Shown: one piece after another, positions 37,586 to 43,574 of the stretch
Position numbering within the stretch: position 1 is the stretch's first letter
Layout: each line of letters begins with the position of its first letter
Origin: a virus
IMG/VR virus record: IMGVR_UViG_3300045020_000095
Span: 1 to 43,574 of that record
Reading direction: 5' to 3' (one strand)
DNA: 43,574 bases
The notes under the pieces: generated by a model
Seen by the model: the letters and a program-made list of their open reading frames with translations, nothing else
Database searches by the model: none
Told to the model about the DNA's origin: nothing
Translations under genes and position numbers: made by a program

Positions 37586-37955
37586 GGTATGTATCCAGAA
37601 GCACCCCTACGGATTGCAACCCTTTCCCCCTGACTTTTGGTTTCGTGATCACGTCACGGGCCCGATTTGCCTGCTCGATCAGATCAGGCTCACGCTGCCT
37701 TCGATCTTTCCCGGCCGCACAATCACACCACTTCCAGACTCCGGTAAACTGCGTGCCAATCAATCCTCCGTAAATCCCCCAACCATGGCAGCGGCTGCAA
37801 TTATCCTCGTGAACGACGGGTGCTCCGAGGCGCTTACAGATGCACTCACGGACGCCGCTGTACGTCATATCCGCGAACGGCCCTCTTGTCATTCCGCGGC
37901 CGGCCGCCATGAACGGAGCCCGGCCCGAACCTCCGCATATCACGCAATCTTTCAC
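37572..37955 (-). CDS. Zinc-binding protein with DnaJ-type Cys motifs
   Basis: A 127-aa protein (MKDCVICGGSGRAPFMAAGR). CVICGGSG, 'ECICK', CSRCHGWG and CDC give four Cys pairs, similar to the zinc centre of DnaJ though without a J domain. Overlaps the DUF1376 gene as ATGA. Such phage proteins often accompany replication initiators; role unknown. Confidence 0.72.
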   Translation of the reverse strand: MKDCVICGGSGRAPFMAAGRGMTRGPFADMTYSGVRECICKRLGAPVVHEDNCSRCHGWGIYGGLIGTQFTGVWKWCDCAAGKDRRQREPDLIEQANRARDVITKPKVRGKGLQSVGVLLDTYHGDF

Positions 37956-38788
37956 GCACGCCTCCCGTTTATGAGTTTCTCTCGAAATAGTTCTGCGTTG
38001 AACCTGCCGGCCTCCCCGGCCGCGGCGCGCTGGGCGCGTTCAAACTCCACCAGTCTGTCAATCGCCGCAATTCTCTCCGGATCGAGCGGTGGTGGCGATT
38101 CCTGAACCACGCTTGTACGCGTGGGCTCACCCATGATCGCCGCAAGATTCTCTGACGCCCGTAGTTCCCGGAGTCCAGATTTTCGGTCCGGTTTCGGCCG
38201 CGCTTTTTTTTTAAAAGCGCCGTGATCCCCGGTAGAAACTTCATCCGGCTTCGGTCGGTCGGAGAAGACAGGCGGCGGATTTAATAAATCTACTCTCGGA
38301 GAAGGAACTGACGGAGTCTCCGACTGCGAAGCAGGAGGAGTTGGTTGAGGTTGAGGTTGAGGTTGAGGTTGAGCATTTCCAAGCATTGCTTGGCGAATGC
38401 TTGGAGCATTGCTTAGAGCATTGCTTAGAGCATTGCTTAGAGCATTGCTTGGAGCATTCCACCGAGCATTCGCTGCCTTCTTTGCCCTAAGAGTGTTACT
38501 TTGCTCGTATGAGTCAAGTTTTGCAATCACTTCCGAAGCTTTCTTGTTCTCTAAATTACCGTCACGCGTCTCCCTAAAACAGGCCTTTACCTGTGGCCAA
38601 GAACGCTTCCACTCACGATCGGTTACGGAAGCGATTTTTTGCAGAGTTTTGTCTGAGTTTGGTAGAGATCCGGTGTAATATAGGTGGTCGAGCAGCTCCC
38701 GATAGATGCATCTTGCCTCCGCTGAGAGCCGCATTCTTGCCTCAGACAGCCGCCAGTCGGCAACGTACCACGGATAGGAATGTCGCAA
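37952..38788 (-). CDS. DUF1376 (YdaU-like) replication-region protein
   Basis: A 278-aa protein from TTG 38788, with AGGAG five bases upstream. Amino end: 'YPWYVADWRLSEARMRLSAE', 'ARCIYRELLDHLYYTGSLPN', 'VTDREWKRSWPQVKACF', the DUF1376 winged-helix domain (yprYvgDwl.dt..Ls..e.GaY..Ll...Y...gpLp). Then repeats of N-A-L-S and a QP run, and a charged carboxy part. Family members sit where phages keep replication initiators. It is the only replication-like gene here, so host enzymes must do most of the work. Confidence 0.82.
   Translation of the reverse strand: MRHSYPWYVADWRLSEARMRLSAEARCIYRELLDHLYYTGSLPNSDKTLQKIASVTDREWKRSWPQVKACFRETRDGNLENKKASEVIAKLDSYEQSNTLRAKKAANARWNAPSNALSNALSNALSNAPSIRQAMLGNAQPQPQPQPQPTPPASQSETPSVPSPRVDLLNPPPVFSDRPKPDEVSTGDHGAFKKKARPKPDRKSGLRELRASENLAAIMGEPTRTSVVQESPPPLDPERIAAIDRLVEFERAQRAAAGEAGRFNAELFREKLINGRRA
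38343..38462 (-). repeat. 6-bp and 12-bp microsatellites in the DUF1376 gene
   Basis: GGTTGA is repeated about five times at 38343-38372 (Gln-Pro repeats), and a 12-bp unit TTAGAGCATTGC with slight variants is repeated about five times at 38391-38462 (Asn-Ala-Leu/Pro-Ser). Both keep frame, so length changes alter only the linker. Confidence 0.92.
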
Positions 38789-38807
38789 CGGTTCTCCTCA
38801 CGTCACA

Positions 38808-38872
38808 CCGCTGGCCACGGGCCCGTGAGGCAAGCCCGAGTCCAGCGGTTGAATTAGCGCCCCGTCGGGCGC
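38808..38872 (-). promoter_or_regulatory. Structured leader before the DUF1376 gene
   Basis: In the 122-bp gap after the nuclease gene, the minus strand can form GCGCCC-GACG-GGGCGC (38872-38857) and a larger hairpin closed by CCGCTGG/CCAGCGG (38848-38808) with the 12-bp palindrome CACGGGCCCGTG inside. The AGGAG and TTG start follow ten bases on. No T-tract follows, so control of translation is more likely than termination. Confidence 0.5.
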
Positions 38873-38910
38873 ATCCTCTTTTCAGGGGGTAGGGGTAGGA
38901 TACGAAGATT

Positions 38911-39258
38911 TTATAGTGGTGTCAAGAAGGAAGAAAGTGCTCCTTTTTCAAGTCCCACATCTACGAGCGCTTCGCGGAGTTGCGCCACTGCCCGCTCTGG
39001 CGAAGTGACTTCGTAGACGGCGCCCTTCCACCAGGAGCGCCACTCCCGTTGACGCTTCAGCGTCCCGCTAGAGTTTTCCTTGCCGCCTTTGCGGTCGGGG
39101 TTCTTGACCTCCATCAGAATATTGACGCCGGCGAACCCAACTAGAAGATCTGGAATACCGAGCCCGACAGCCGAAAGGCTCTGGACCGTGCAGCCGAGAT
39201 CCAGGAGCGCCTTGACGATTTCGGACTGGTTTTCATCCACCCGCGCAGCTCGCCTCAC
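38911..39258 (-). CDS. VRR-NUC-like nuclease
   Basis: A 115-aa protein from GTG 39258, overlapping the upstream TGA as GTGA. 'RVDENQSEIVKALLDLGCTV', 'VGLGIPDLLVGFAGVNILME' and VKNPDRKGG give the PD-(E)xK core (GxPDLLVG...ILMEVK) of small VRR-NUC phage enzymes; 'LKRQREWRSWWKGAVYEVTS' is the usual Q-helix and last strand. These resolve branched DNA or nick it. The frame to 39351 is not needed. Confidence 0.8.
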   Translation of the reverse strand: MRRAARVDENQSEIVKALLDLGCTVQSLSAVGLGIPDLLVGFAGVNILMEVKNPDRKGGKENSSGTLKRQREWRSWWKGAVYEVTSPERAVAQLREALVDVGLEKGALSSFLTPL

Positions 39259-39704
39259 GCAGGCTGCTCCACTTCGGTACCGGGCAGCGTCTCTTGCTTC
39301 GAGTAGTTGATCTTCATGACGCCAGCGCCATCGCCCATCTTCTGGAACCATGCCTCCGCCTTCGCGGCCACATCCGAGCCACCGAACCTCACGATAAAGC
39401 GCAGTTCGTTCCGCCGCCCTTTGCCGCGCGAGTTCGGCGTTTCCAGGCGAATGATTTCGAAGTGCCCTACGGTCGCGTAAGCTACGTCGATCTCAGCACG
39501 AATACCATCTTCCTTTGGAGACAGTAAGAGATTGCCGCCGGAGAGCTCGCCCTCCATCTTCGCTCCCGTTGCGCCTTCGGGCAGGTCGCCCCATCCCATC
39601 GCCTCGATAACCTTGGCTGTCAGTGAAGCCGAGAAGTGGAGCTTGCCTGATTCCGCGTCACGTTCGATCTTCCGTAATATCACCTGCGTGAAGTTGAGTT
39701 GCAT
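39255..39704 (-). CDS. Conserved hypothetical protein of the recombination block
   Basis: A 149-aa protein (MQLNFTQVILRKIERDAESG) with a very good Shine-Dalgarno sequence (AAAAAGGAG). It is alpha/beta with 'KVIEAMGWGDLPEG', 'HFEIIRLETPNSRGKGRRNE' and 'LRFIVRFGGSDVAAKAEAWF'. I recall similar proteins next to nuclease genes in phages but know no function. Confidence 0.7.
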   Translation of the reverse strand: MQLNFTQVILRKIERDAESGKLHFSASLTAKVIEAMGWGDLPEGATGAKMEGELSGGNLLLSPKEDGIRAEIDVAYATVGHFEIIRLETPNSRGKGRRNELRFIVRFGGSDVAAKAEAWFQKMGDGAGVMKINYSKQETLPGTEVEQPA

Positions 39705-39861
39705 TGGTCTCCTTTTTCCAGAAATAGAGTAAATTATTCCAAAACTCGCACCGCTTTCGTTCAGCCTGTTTTTGCGCGACCATCAGAACCACGACGGCGC
39801 GCGACGTGATCATGTGCGCCTGGTACCGCGGGTGCATCTCGCGAAGGATATCGCCAGTCAT
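39658..39861 (-). CDS. Small hypothetical protein
   Basis: A 67-aa protein from ATG 39861 (MTGDILREMHPRYQAHMITS), overlapping the MazG-like gene's TGA as ATGA. Helical and basic ('VAQKQAERKRCEFWNNLLYF'). It overlaps the next gene by 47 bp, including that gene's ribosome site, which lowers confidence. Confidence 0.5.
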   Translation of the reverse strand: MTGDILREMHPRYQAHMITSRAVVVLMVAQKQAERKRCEFWNNLLYFWKKETNATQLHAGDITEDRT

Positions 39862-40136
39862 CCGATCCGCGAATCCTTCGGGTTGTCGCAAACGTCGATC
39901 ACGAACCGCATCGCCATTGCGGCGACCTGGATCGCTTCGGCCCGCATGCGGCCCACATCACGATCCTTCTTGTTTTTCCACACCTCAGCTTTCAGTTCGT
40001 CCACCTCTTCGAGGAGTACGGCGAAGCCCTCGTGCGCGCTATTGAAGCGGTTGAACTTCAGGACTGCCCTGCTAAGCTCCTCTTCGGCTTCGATGGTCAC
40101 GTACATGCGGTCGTCGTGATTGTATTCCTTTGGCAT
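39858..40136 (-). CDS. MazG-like nucleotide pyrophosphohydrolase domain protein
   Basis: A 92-aa all-helical protein. 'HEGFAVLLEEVDELKAEVWK' supplies the ExxE metal motif and 'MRAEAIQVAAMAMRFVIDVC' the second (ExxQ/D-like) helix of MazG/NTP-PPase folds. These hydrolyse NTPs or dNTPs. AAGGAG is close to the ATG, and a structured 158-bp leader precedes it. Confidence 0.75.
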   Translation of the reverse strand: MPKEYNHDDRMYVTIEAEEELSRAVLKFNRFNSAHEGFAVLLEEVDELKAEVWKNKKDRDVGRMRAEAIQVAAMAMRFVIDVCDNPKDSRIG

Positions 40137-40294
40137 AATCTCCTTTTTGTGGAGGGACGGCTCCCCCGGGATTTATAGGCTCATTCGCTTTCGCGATGCT
40201 GGCCGACACACCGGACCGCCCCCGCCTCAAACCGTCCCGAAGGACGGAAACCTGTGGGGCCGCGATAACAGATGGCCCCGCCGCGCGACAACGC
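40137..40294 (-). promoter_or_regulatory. Structured 158-bp leader with competing helices
   Basis: The longest gap in this block holds three perfect hairpins on the minus strand: GGGGCC/GGCCCC (40279-40256), CCGTCC-TTCG-GGACGG (40247-40232), and TCGC-GAAA-GCGA (about 40197-40186). GGGACGG (40238-40232) can pair instead with CCGTCCC (40160-40154) next to the ribosome site, and CTCC (40154-40151) can pair with the GGAG of the Shine-Dalgarno sequence. That is the plan of a translational switch or attenuator. Confidence 0.5.
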
Positions 40295-40489
40295 CTACGC
40301 GGTATCTCGCAAAACCTTCTCGCACCCCATCAGATCGCGCTCGATCTCCCGCAACTTCGCTTCCATCTGTGGTGGCGACCCTGCATCACGCCACACCTCA
40401 CCCACCTGCTCGCGCGCGATTTGCAAGCGCATGACCATCTCGAGTCGCTTCGCCCCGCGGGCGCGGTCCTCACTCGAAGGTCTCGCCAT
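40295..40489 (-). CDS. Small hypothetical protein
   Basis: A 64-aa protein from ATG 40489 (MARPSSEDRARGAKRLEMVM), whose A overlaps the Gp157 gene's TAA. Strongly helical and charged ('EVWRDAGSPPQMEAKLREIE'), ending 'CEKVLRDTA'. No family recognised; coupled to Gp157-like gene. Confidence 0.62.
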   Translation of the reverse strand: MARPSSEDRARGAKRLEMVMRLQIAREQVGEVWRDAGSPPQMEAKLREIERDLMGCEKVLRDTA

Positions 40490-41127
40490 TATGATACCCT
40501 CACGTGCTCGCCGCGCTCTCCCAGTTCGCAACCGGGAACACCCTCTCCGCGCTCCAGCGCCGCACGGATTGCCTCGTTGTTGGGGACCGTATCAACCCTA
40601 TACACGCACCGATCCTCACCCTCCAACAGCTCGCGCACAATTGAACGCCACAGGTGTGTGTCCAGCGTGACGGTGGTTTTCAGCAATCCCAGCGGCACCA
40701 ATTCAGGCTGCCGGATGATAAGCGGCTTCAATCCGCCGTTACCCTGCCGGCGAATCCAGTGCAGCGCCCCTTCAAGCTTCGTCTTGCCGAGTTGCTGCAT
40801 GCACCACAGCAGCACCTCCTTCATGCGCTCGATGTTGTCTTGGGCCCGACCCGCGAGGATAGCCTGCTCCTTCGCTTCCTCCTGCCGCACCTGTGCTTCA
40901 TTCTCCTGCCACCGAATGTAGTTCCGGATTCCATCAACCTTCGCGGGAAGCTCTTGTTGGAGGAACTGCTTCAATTGCGCGTCGATCAGTGCCACGGCCT
41001 CGGAATCGCCTTCATATTCGGCTTGCTCGCGCAGCTCGTGAAAACGCAGAATATCGCTGGTGATGTCGTACAGCGAACGCCGCGGAGCGGGAACGCTAGA
41101 AGGGTACGTCTTCGTCGTCTGCGACAT
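40489..41127 (-). CDS. Siphovirus Gp157-like protein
   Basis: A 212-aa protein from ATG 41127 (MSQTTKTYPSSVPAPRRSLY), with AAGG nine bases upstream. 'RRSLYDITSDILRFHELREQ', 'KQFLQQELPAKVDGIRNYIR' and the helical 'RAQDNIERMKEVLLWCMQQL' plus 'GKTKLEGALHWIRRQGNG' fit the Gp157 family (about 160-200 aa), reported in Streptococcus phage resistance. Overlaps the annealing-like gene by 32 bp. Confidence 0.82.
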   Translation of the reverse strand: MSQTTKTYPSSVPAPRRSLYDITSDILRFHELREQAEYEGDSEAVALIDAQLKQFLQQELPAKVDGIRNYIRWQENEAQVRQEEAKEQAILAGRAQDNIERMKEVLLWCMQQLGKTKLEGALHWIRRQGNGGLKPLIIRQPELVPLGLLKTTVTLDTHLWRSIVRELLEGEDRCVYRVDTVPNNEAIRAALERGEGVPGCELGERGEHVRVS

Positions 41128-42211
41128 GGCCACCAACCTTCCGTTCTTCAGTCTTGGGCGCGGACTCCGCAACCCGGCGCATCCGCATAGCCTCGATCTC
41201 GCCCCACACGTCCAACAGGAAGTTCTCCATCACGTCAGGCGGAATCGCAGTGCCTTTCGGGAAGCTGGCGCGAATGCCGGCGTTACGATTCGTATACGCC
41301 GCGCTGATCCCGAGGGCCGCACATTCCTTTTCGAGAAACGCGCACGCGCTCTTGACCGCGGAGGCGTCGCCCTTGCGGAGCTTGTCCACAACCACCGTCA
41401 ACTCTTCCGGAACCTTGCGATCCTTCGGTGCCTGAGCCGCCTCGCGTTTTGCATGTTCCGGTGCGGCGCCGAAGGTTTGAGGACTGTCCTCGATGTCTTG
41501 CGTGAAGTATTGGCTTGCCCCGGTCGCGCTCAACACGGCCGCTACCATGGCGCGCTTCTGTCCCATCTTTTGCACTGTGTTGATGATATCCGCAAAGTCC
41601 GGGTTTGCGATGCGCCCCACTTGTTGGGCTTCTATCGCTGGATCACCGTCGATGTACTTTGCTCCGCAACCACCCTTCTTCGCGAAGCAGATCCAGCCTC
41701 CGCCGTACTGCTCCTTGCCCTTGATGATCGAATCCTTGCCGCATGCCGGGCAAACGCGTGACGCGTTGCGGTAGCGGTACTTCGATTCCCATGAGTTGCA
41801 CGAGCCCTGCCCCTCGCCGACTGGCTTGCCGTCCTTCGATAGAGTGCAGGTGTACTTGTAATAAAACAGGGCTTCGCCGTACTTACCCCCATCCCAATCC
41901 TCGATGCATTCAGAGGAGTAATGCGGAGCGTAGCCGAAAAACGCGCATAGCTTTTCAGCGCCAGACTTGAAGAGTACGGGCTTGTCGCCCACACCCGGGA
42001 TCTTGCCGTAATCGATGTCTTCCACGAGCAACGCTTTCAGCTCGCGAAGCATCTGTTCCCGCTCACTAAATTGCTTTACGGTGAGCGTTGGCATGTAGCG
42101 CGTCGCGGTGCGCTGTGTTTCCTCTGCGATGCGGTCGAGGATCGAAGCCTCACGGTTAAGGCCTGCGCTCGCATCCGGTGCGGGCGCGGTCAACGCAGTA
42201 CTGCTACTCAT
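41096..42211 (-). CDS. Predicted ssDNA-binding/annealing-type protein with zinc ribbon and SSB-like tail
   Basis: A 371-aa protein from ATG 42211 (GGAGGAG upstream). 'LLVEDIDYGKIPGVGDKPVL' and 'FKSGAEKLCAFFGYAPHY' are typical of a conserved phage/ICE family encoded with recombination genes. 'CPACGKDSIIKGKEQYGGGW' then 'ICFAKKGGCGAKY' is a zinc ribbon. The final 'ADDEDVPF' copies the acidic tip of SSB (DDDIPF), which recruits host repair proteins. Neighbours (nuclease, Gp157) support a role in recombination; ssDNA binding is inferred. Confidence 0.65.
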   Translation of the reverse strand: MSSSTALTAPAPDASAGLNREASILDRIAEETQRTATRYMPTLTVKQFSEREQMLRELKALLVEDIDYGKIPGVGDKPVLFKSGAEKLCAFFGYAPHYSSECIEDWDGGKYGEALFYYKYTCTLSKDGKPVGEGQGSCNSWESKYRYRNASRVCPACGKDSIIKGKEQYGGGWICFAKKGGCGAKYIDGDPAIEAQQVGRIANPDFADIINTVQKMGQKRAMVAAVLSATGASQYFTQDIEDSPQTFGAAPEHAKREAAQAPKDRKVPEELTVVVDKLRKGDASAVKSACAFLEKECAALGISAAYTNRNAGIRASFPKGTAIPPDVMENFLLDVWGEIEAMRMRRVAESAPKTEERKVGGHVADDEDVPF

Positions 42212-42401
42212 GCGTGTACTCCTCCTTGGTGTCGGCAAGCGGAACGGTGGGCGCGGCCAGCTCCGGCTCGCGCATTTCCTCGTTGCTAAGCTTATGTCGC
42301 GGGCATCGCTCACCGCCTGTGCGCCAGAGGCAGCGCGGCACCGGGCAGTAGAGATGCGGATGTTCCCGCTTGTATTCGGCGACCTTAGATGCGGTGTTCA
42401 T
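42204..42401 (-). CDS. Small Cys/His protein
   Basis: A 65-aa protein (MNTASKVAEYKREHPHLYCP). 'CPVPRCLW' and 'CPRH' form a likely zinc knuckle. ATGA overlap with upstream gene; overlaps the next start by eight bases and carries its ribosome site. Function unknown. Confidence 0.68.
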   Translation of the reverse strand: MNTASKVAEYKREHPHLYCPVPRCLWRTGGERCPRHKLSNEEMREPELAAPTVPLADTKEEYTHE

Positions 42402-42673
42402 AGCTTCACCCCGGCGTGGACATCACCGGCGAGGAAGCGGGCCAACGCAATTTCGGCGAGGCCATTGCTGTCGAGCCGTCCTTCGCGAGCAAGGTAATTC
42501 CTCGCTCCTTCGAGAGCGTCGAGGCCGGCGCCGTCCATCTCGTCGGCGTTCTCTTCAATCAGCCGATCAAGGATGTCGCGGGGTGTAATCACTTCGTCGG
42601 ACTCCGGCTCGTCGGGCCCGAAATAATCATCAATGTCGGCGTCGGTGACGCCCGGGGGATAGTTGTTTGCCAT
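42398..42673 (-). CDS. Acidic small protein, first gene of the replication block
   Basis: A 91-aa protein from ATG 42673 (MANNYPPGVTDADIDDYFGP); a TTG at 42688 is in frame but lies inside the promoter. Acidic amino half ('DEPESDEVITPRDILDRLIE') and a helical remainder. Leaderless start predicted: no Shine-Dalgarno sequence and CATCAT five bases upstream. Coupled to next gene by ATGA. No family recognised. Confidence 0.72.
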   Translation of the reverse strand: MANNYPPGVTDADIDDYFGPDEPESDEVITPRDILDRLIEENADEMDGAGLDALEGARNYLAREGRLDSNGLAEIALARFLAGDVHAGVKL

Positions 42674-42678
42674 GACTG

Positions 42679-42714
42679 ATGATGCCAAGCGGATGTGCGC
42701 TTGTAAATGGTACT
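42679..42714 (-). promoter_or_regulatory. Promoter of the replication block, leaderless start
   Basis: On the minus strand AGTACCATTTAC (42714-42703) overlaps TTTACA (42707-42702); after 17 bp comes CATCAT (42684-42679) and five bases later ATG 42673. Upstream, TACCCCAGTAC matches the sequence before the pentapeptide gene. GGTAC-TGGG-GTACC (42709-42722) can form a hairpin. Confidence 0.65.
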
Positions 42715-42726
42715 GGGGTACCTATT

Positions 42727-43134
42727 TTAGGTTCCAAGCTTGCTTTCGAGCGCCGCCGCCTGGGCTTCCGGTAAATGGGCTTCATACCGCAGTTTGTACA
42801 CCCCAGCGCGGTCGAGGTACCAGGCCACGTTGAGATTTACGTTATTTCCAGCCCAGAGCGCAAACCCGGCCTTTGCGTTTGTCAACGGGTCCAGTAAGCC
42901 CTCCTCCGCGCTCCCCAGCAACACCTTCTGTTGGATGAGCTTTTCCACCTCCGCGTTGGCCATATTGATCTGGAGGAGCCCGTATGAGCGGTCACCCGTC
43001 GCGGTGTTTGGATTGAACGCAGCGGGATCACCGGCGCTTTCGCGAAGGGCGATCGCTGTCATGGTTACGGCGACTGTGGGCGGAAAGCCGACGGCACGCA
43101 TCACTTCGAAGATCGCGAGTGGTGTCATGATCAT
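42727..43134 (-). CDS. Lytic transglycosylase / lysozyme-like protein
   Basis: A 135-aa protein from ATG 43134 (MIMTPLAIFEVMRAVGFPPT). 'MTAIALRESAGDPAAFNPNT' has the catalytic Glu of the SLT/goose lysozyme fold (ALxES), and 'GDRSYGLLQINM' is the family's 'sxGLmQin' strand; 'DPLTNAKAGFALWA' follows as expected. It would cleave peptidoglycan, as the endolysin or a tail lysin; no signal peptide seen. The -10-like TATCAT lies six bases before the ATG. Frame to 43293 is not used. Confidence 0.8.
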   Translation of the reverse strand: MIMTPLAIFEVMRAVGFPPTVAVTMTAIALRESAGDPAAFNPNTATGDRSYGLLQINMANAEVEKLIQQKVLLGSAEEGLLDPLTNAKAGFALWAGNNVNLNVAWYLDRAGVYKLRYEAHLPEAQAAALESKLGT

Positions 43135-43140
43135 TCGATA

Positions 43141-43146
43141 ATGATA
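43141..43146 (-). promoter_or_regulatory. -10 element for the lysozyme-like gene
   Basis: TATCAT (minus strand, 43146-43141) lies six bases before ATG 43134, without a Shine-Dalgarno sequence. A -35 is weak (TTGCGC at a 15-bp spacer). Confidence 0.5.
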
Positions 43147-43150
43147 CCCC

Positions 43151-43186
43151 AGTACTATTGCGCGCAACTGAAGCGCGTGGCAACAT
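43151..43186 (+). promoter_or_regulatory. Promoter with AGTACTATTGCG element, leaderless start
   Basis: AGTACTATTGCG (43151-43162) includes TTGCGC (43158-43163); 17 bp later is CAACAT (43181-43186), and six bases later ATG 43193. It is divergent from the lysozyme-like gene. Confidence 0.65.
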
Positions 43187-43192
43187 TCGTGT

Positions 43193-43574
43193 ATGGCTTT
43201 TGAAATCAAAAATCGATTCACCGGCGCCGTGCAGTACCGTTCCAAACTCGCATCTAATGTGCGCGCGGCGATACTGGAAGCGCTTTCAAACATGGCGGAC
43301 CTCCGCGGGGCGAACCTCCGCGGGGCGAGCCTCGGCGAGGCGAACCTCGGCGGGGCGGACCTCAGCGAGGCAGACCTCCGCGGGGCGAACCTCCGCGAGG
43401 CGAACCTCAGCGAGGCGAACCTCCGCGTGGCGAACCTCAGCGGGGCGAACCTCCGCGGGGCGAACCTCAGCGTGGCGAACCTCAGCGTGGCGAACCTCCG
43501 CGAGGCGAACCTCGGCGGGGCGAACCTCCGCGAGGCGAACCTCAGCGAGGCGAACCTCCGCGTGGCGGACCTCC
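43193..43574 (+). CDS. Pentapeptide-repeat protein, 5' part (continues at 1-475)
   Basis: Residues 1-33 ([20 protein letters not shown]...) form the short amino domain I recall from phage pentapeptide proteins (FEIKNRxTGxVQ). From residue 34 the A(N/D)LxxA(N/D)Lxx repeats begin, encoded by 15-bp units. The frame continues through the contig end into position 2 onward. The gene starts the plus-strand side of a divergent region opposite the lysozyme-like gene; start fixed by the promoter spacing. Confidence 0.9.
   Translation, partial: MAFEIKNRFTGAVQYRSKLASNVRAAILEALSNMADLRGANLRGASLGEANLGGADLSEADLRGANLREANLSEANLRVANLSGANLRGANLSVANLSVANLREANLGGANLREANLSEANLRVADL
43294..43574 (+). repeat. 15-bp minisatellite and terminal duplication of the contig
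   Basis: Units of the type GCGAACCTCCGCGAG recur without spacers for the entire stretch and on through 1-128. Positions 43449-43574 equal 3-128 base for base (126 bp); position 43448 is A where position 2 is G. The overlap marks the circle's closure. Confidence 0.92.

Noticed and set aside
38857-38872. Rho-independent terminator
   Set aside because: The hairpin lacks a T-tract on the minus strand, and on the plus strand no gene precedes it.
40232-40247. Rho-independent terminator with UUCG loop
   Set aside because: Only TTT follows the stem on the minus strand; an RNA switch or simple stabilising hairpin fits better, though partial termination remains possible.
42740-43141. 133-aa plus-strand frame opposite the lysozyme-like gene
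   Set aside because: Composition follows from the antisense strand; the minus strand has catalytic motifs.
43294-43574. CRISPR-like array of short repeats
   Set aside because: The 15-bp units are contiguous with no spacers and code in frame for pentapeptide repeats.
1-43574. Prophage or integrated element with attachment sites
   Set aside because: No integrase, excisionase or flanking host gene is seen, and the contig closes on itself. Temperate lifestyle is not excluded, only unsupported.

Overview
This window reads as one complete genome of a tailed double-stranded DNA phage of siphovirus type. The first 128 bases recur at the right end (positions 3-128 equal 43449-43574; one mismatch at position 2), and a single pentapeptide-repeat gene is split in frame across the two ends. 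The molecule is therefore a closed circle of about 43,446 bp, cut inside a 15-bp minisatellite. The siphovirus reading rests on a very long tape measure protein (1736 aa), a tail tube protein, a G/GT pair of tail chaperones with a GGGAAAA slippery site, and no sheath gene. The DNA is GC-rich. A secreted protein carrying a 'PCRIVDTR...NAAIV...DLNGYY' module, common in Acidobacteriota of the Solibacter/Bryobacter type, makes such a host plausible; that is inference from memory, not a search. I saw no integrase, CI-like repressor, DNA polymerase, helicase, tRNA or CRISPR array.

Layout. The minus strand from 36536 down to 5969 is the virion block: ASCH, ParB-like and GNAT genes, TerS, TerL, a cluster of glycosyltransferase-like and small zinc-binding genes, portal, a SixA-like phosphatase, gp10-like protein, protease/scaffold, DUF2190 decoration protein, capsid, connectors, tail tube, G/GT chaperones, tape measure, beta-helix protein, tail hub, LamG-like protein. 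Most junctions are ATGA/GTGA/TTGA overlaps. The minus strand from 43134 down to 37370 holds a lysozyme-like gene, then a replication/recombination block: annealing-protein-like gene with an SSB-like tail, Gp157, MazG-like, VRR-NUC-like nuclease and a DUF1376 protein. The plus strand carries the pentapeptide protein, a relic of a C5-cytosine methyltransferase, a lipoprotein, a secreted protein, a phage sigma factor, and an internally deleted IS1595-family element with intact ends. Two small plus-strand genes sit inside the head block.

Control. At least seven genes start exactly six nucleotides after a -10-like hexamer and mostly have no Shine-Dalgarno sequence, so their mRNAs are probably leaderless. 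Five or six of these promoters share the longer element AGTACYATTGAC, whose TTGAC part lies at -35 with a 17-bp spacer. This shared promoter class, the relics of two genes that lost their middles (methyltransferase and transposase), and two structured intergenic RNAs are the most unusual parts of the window.
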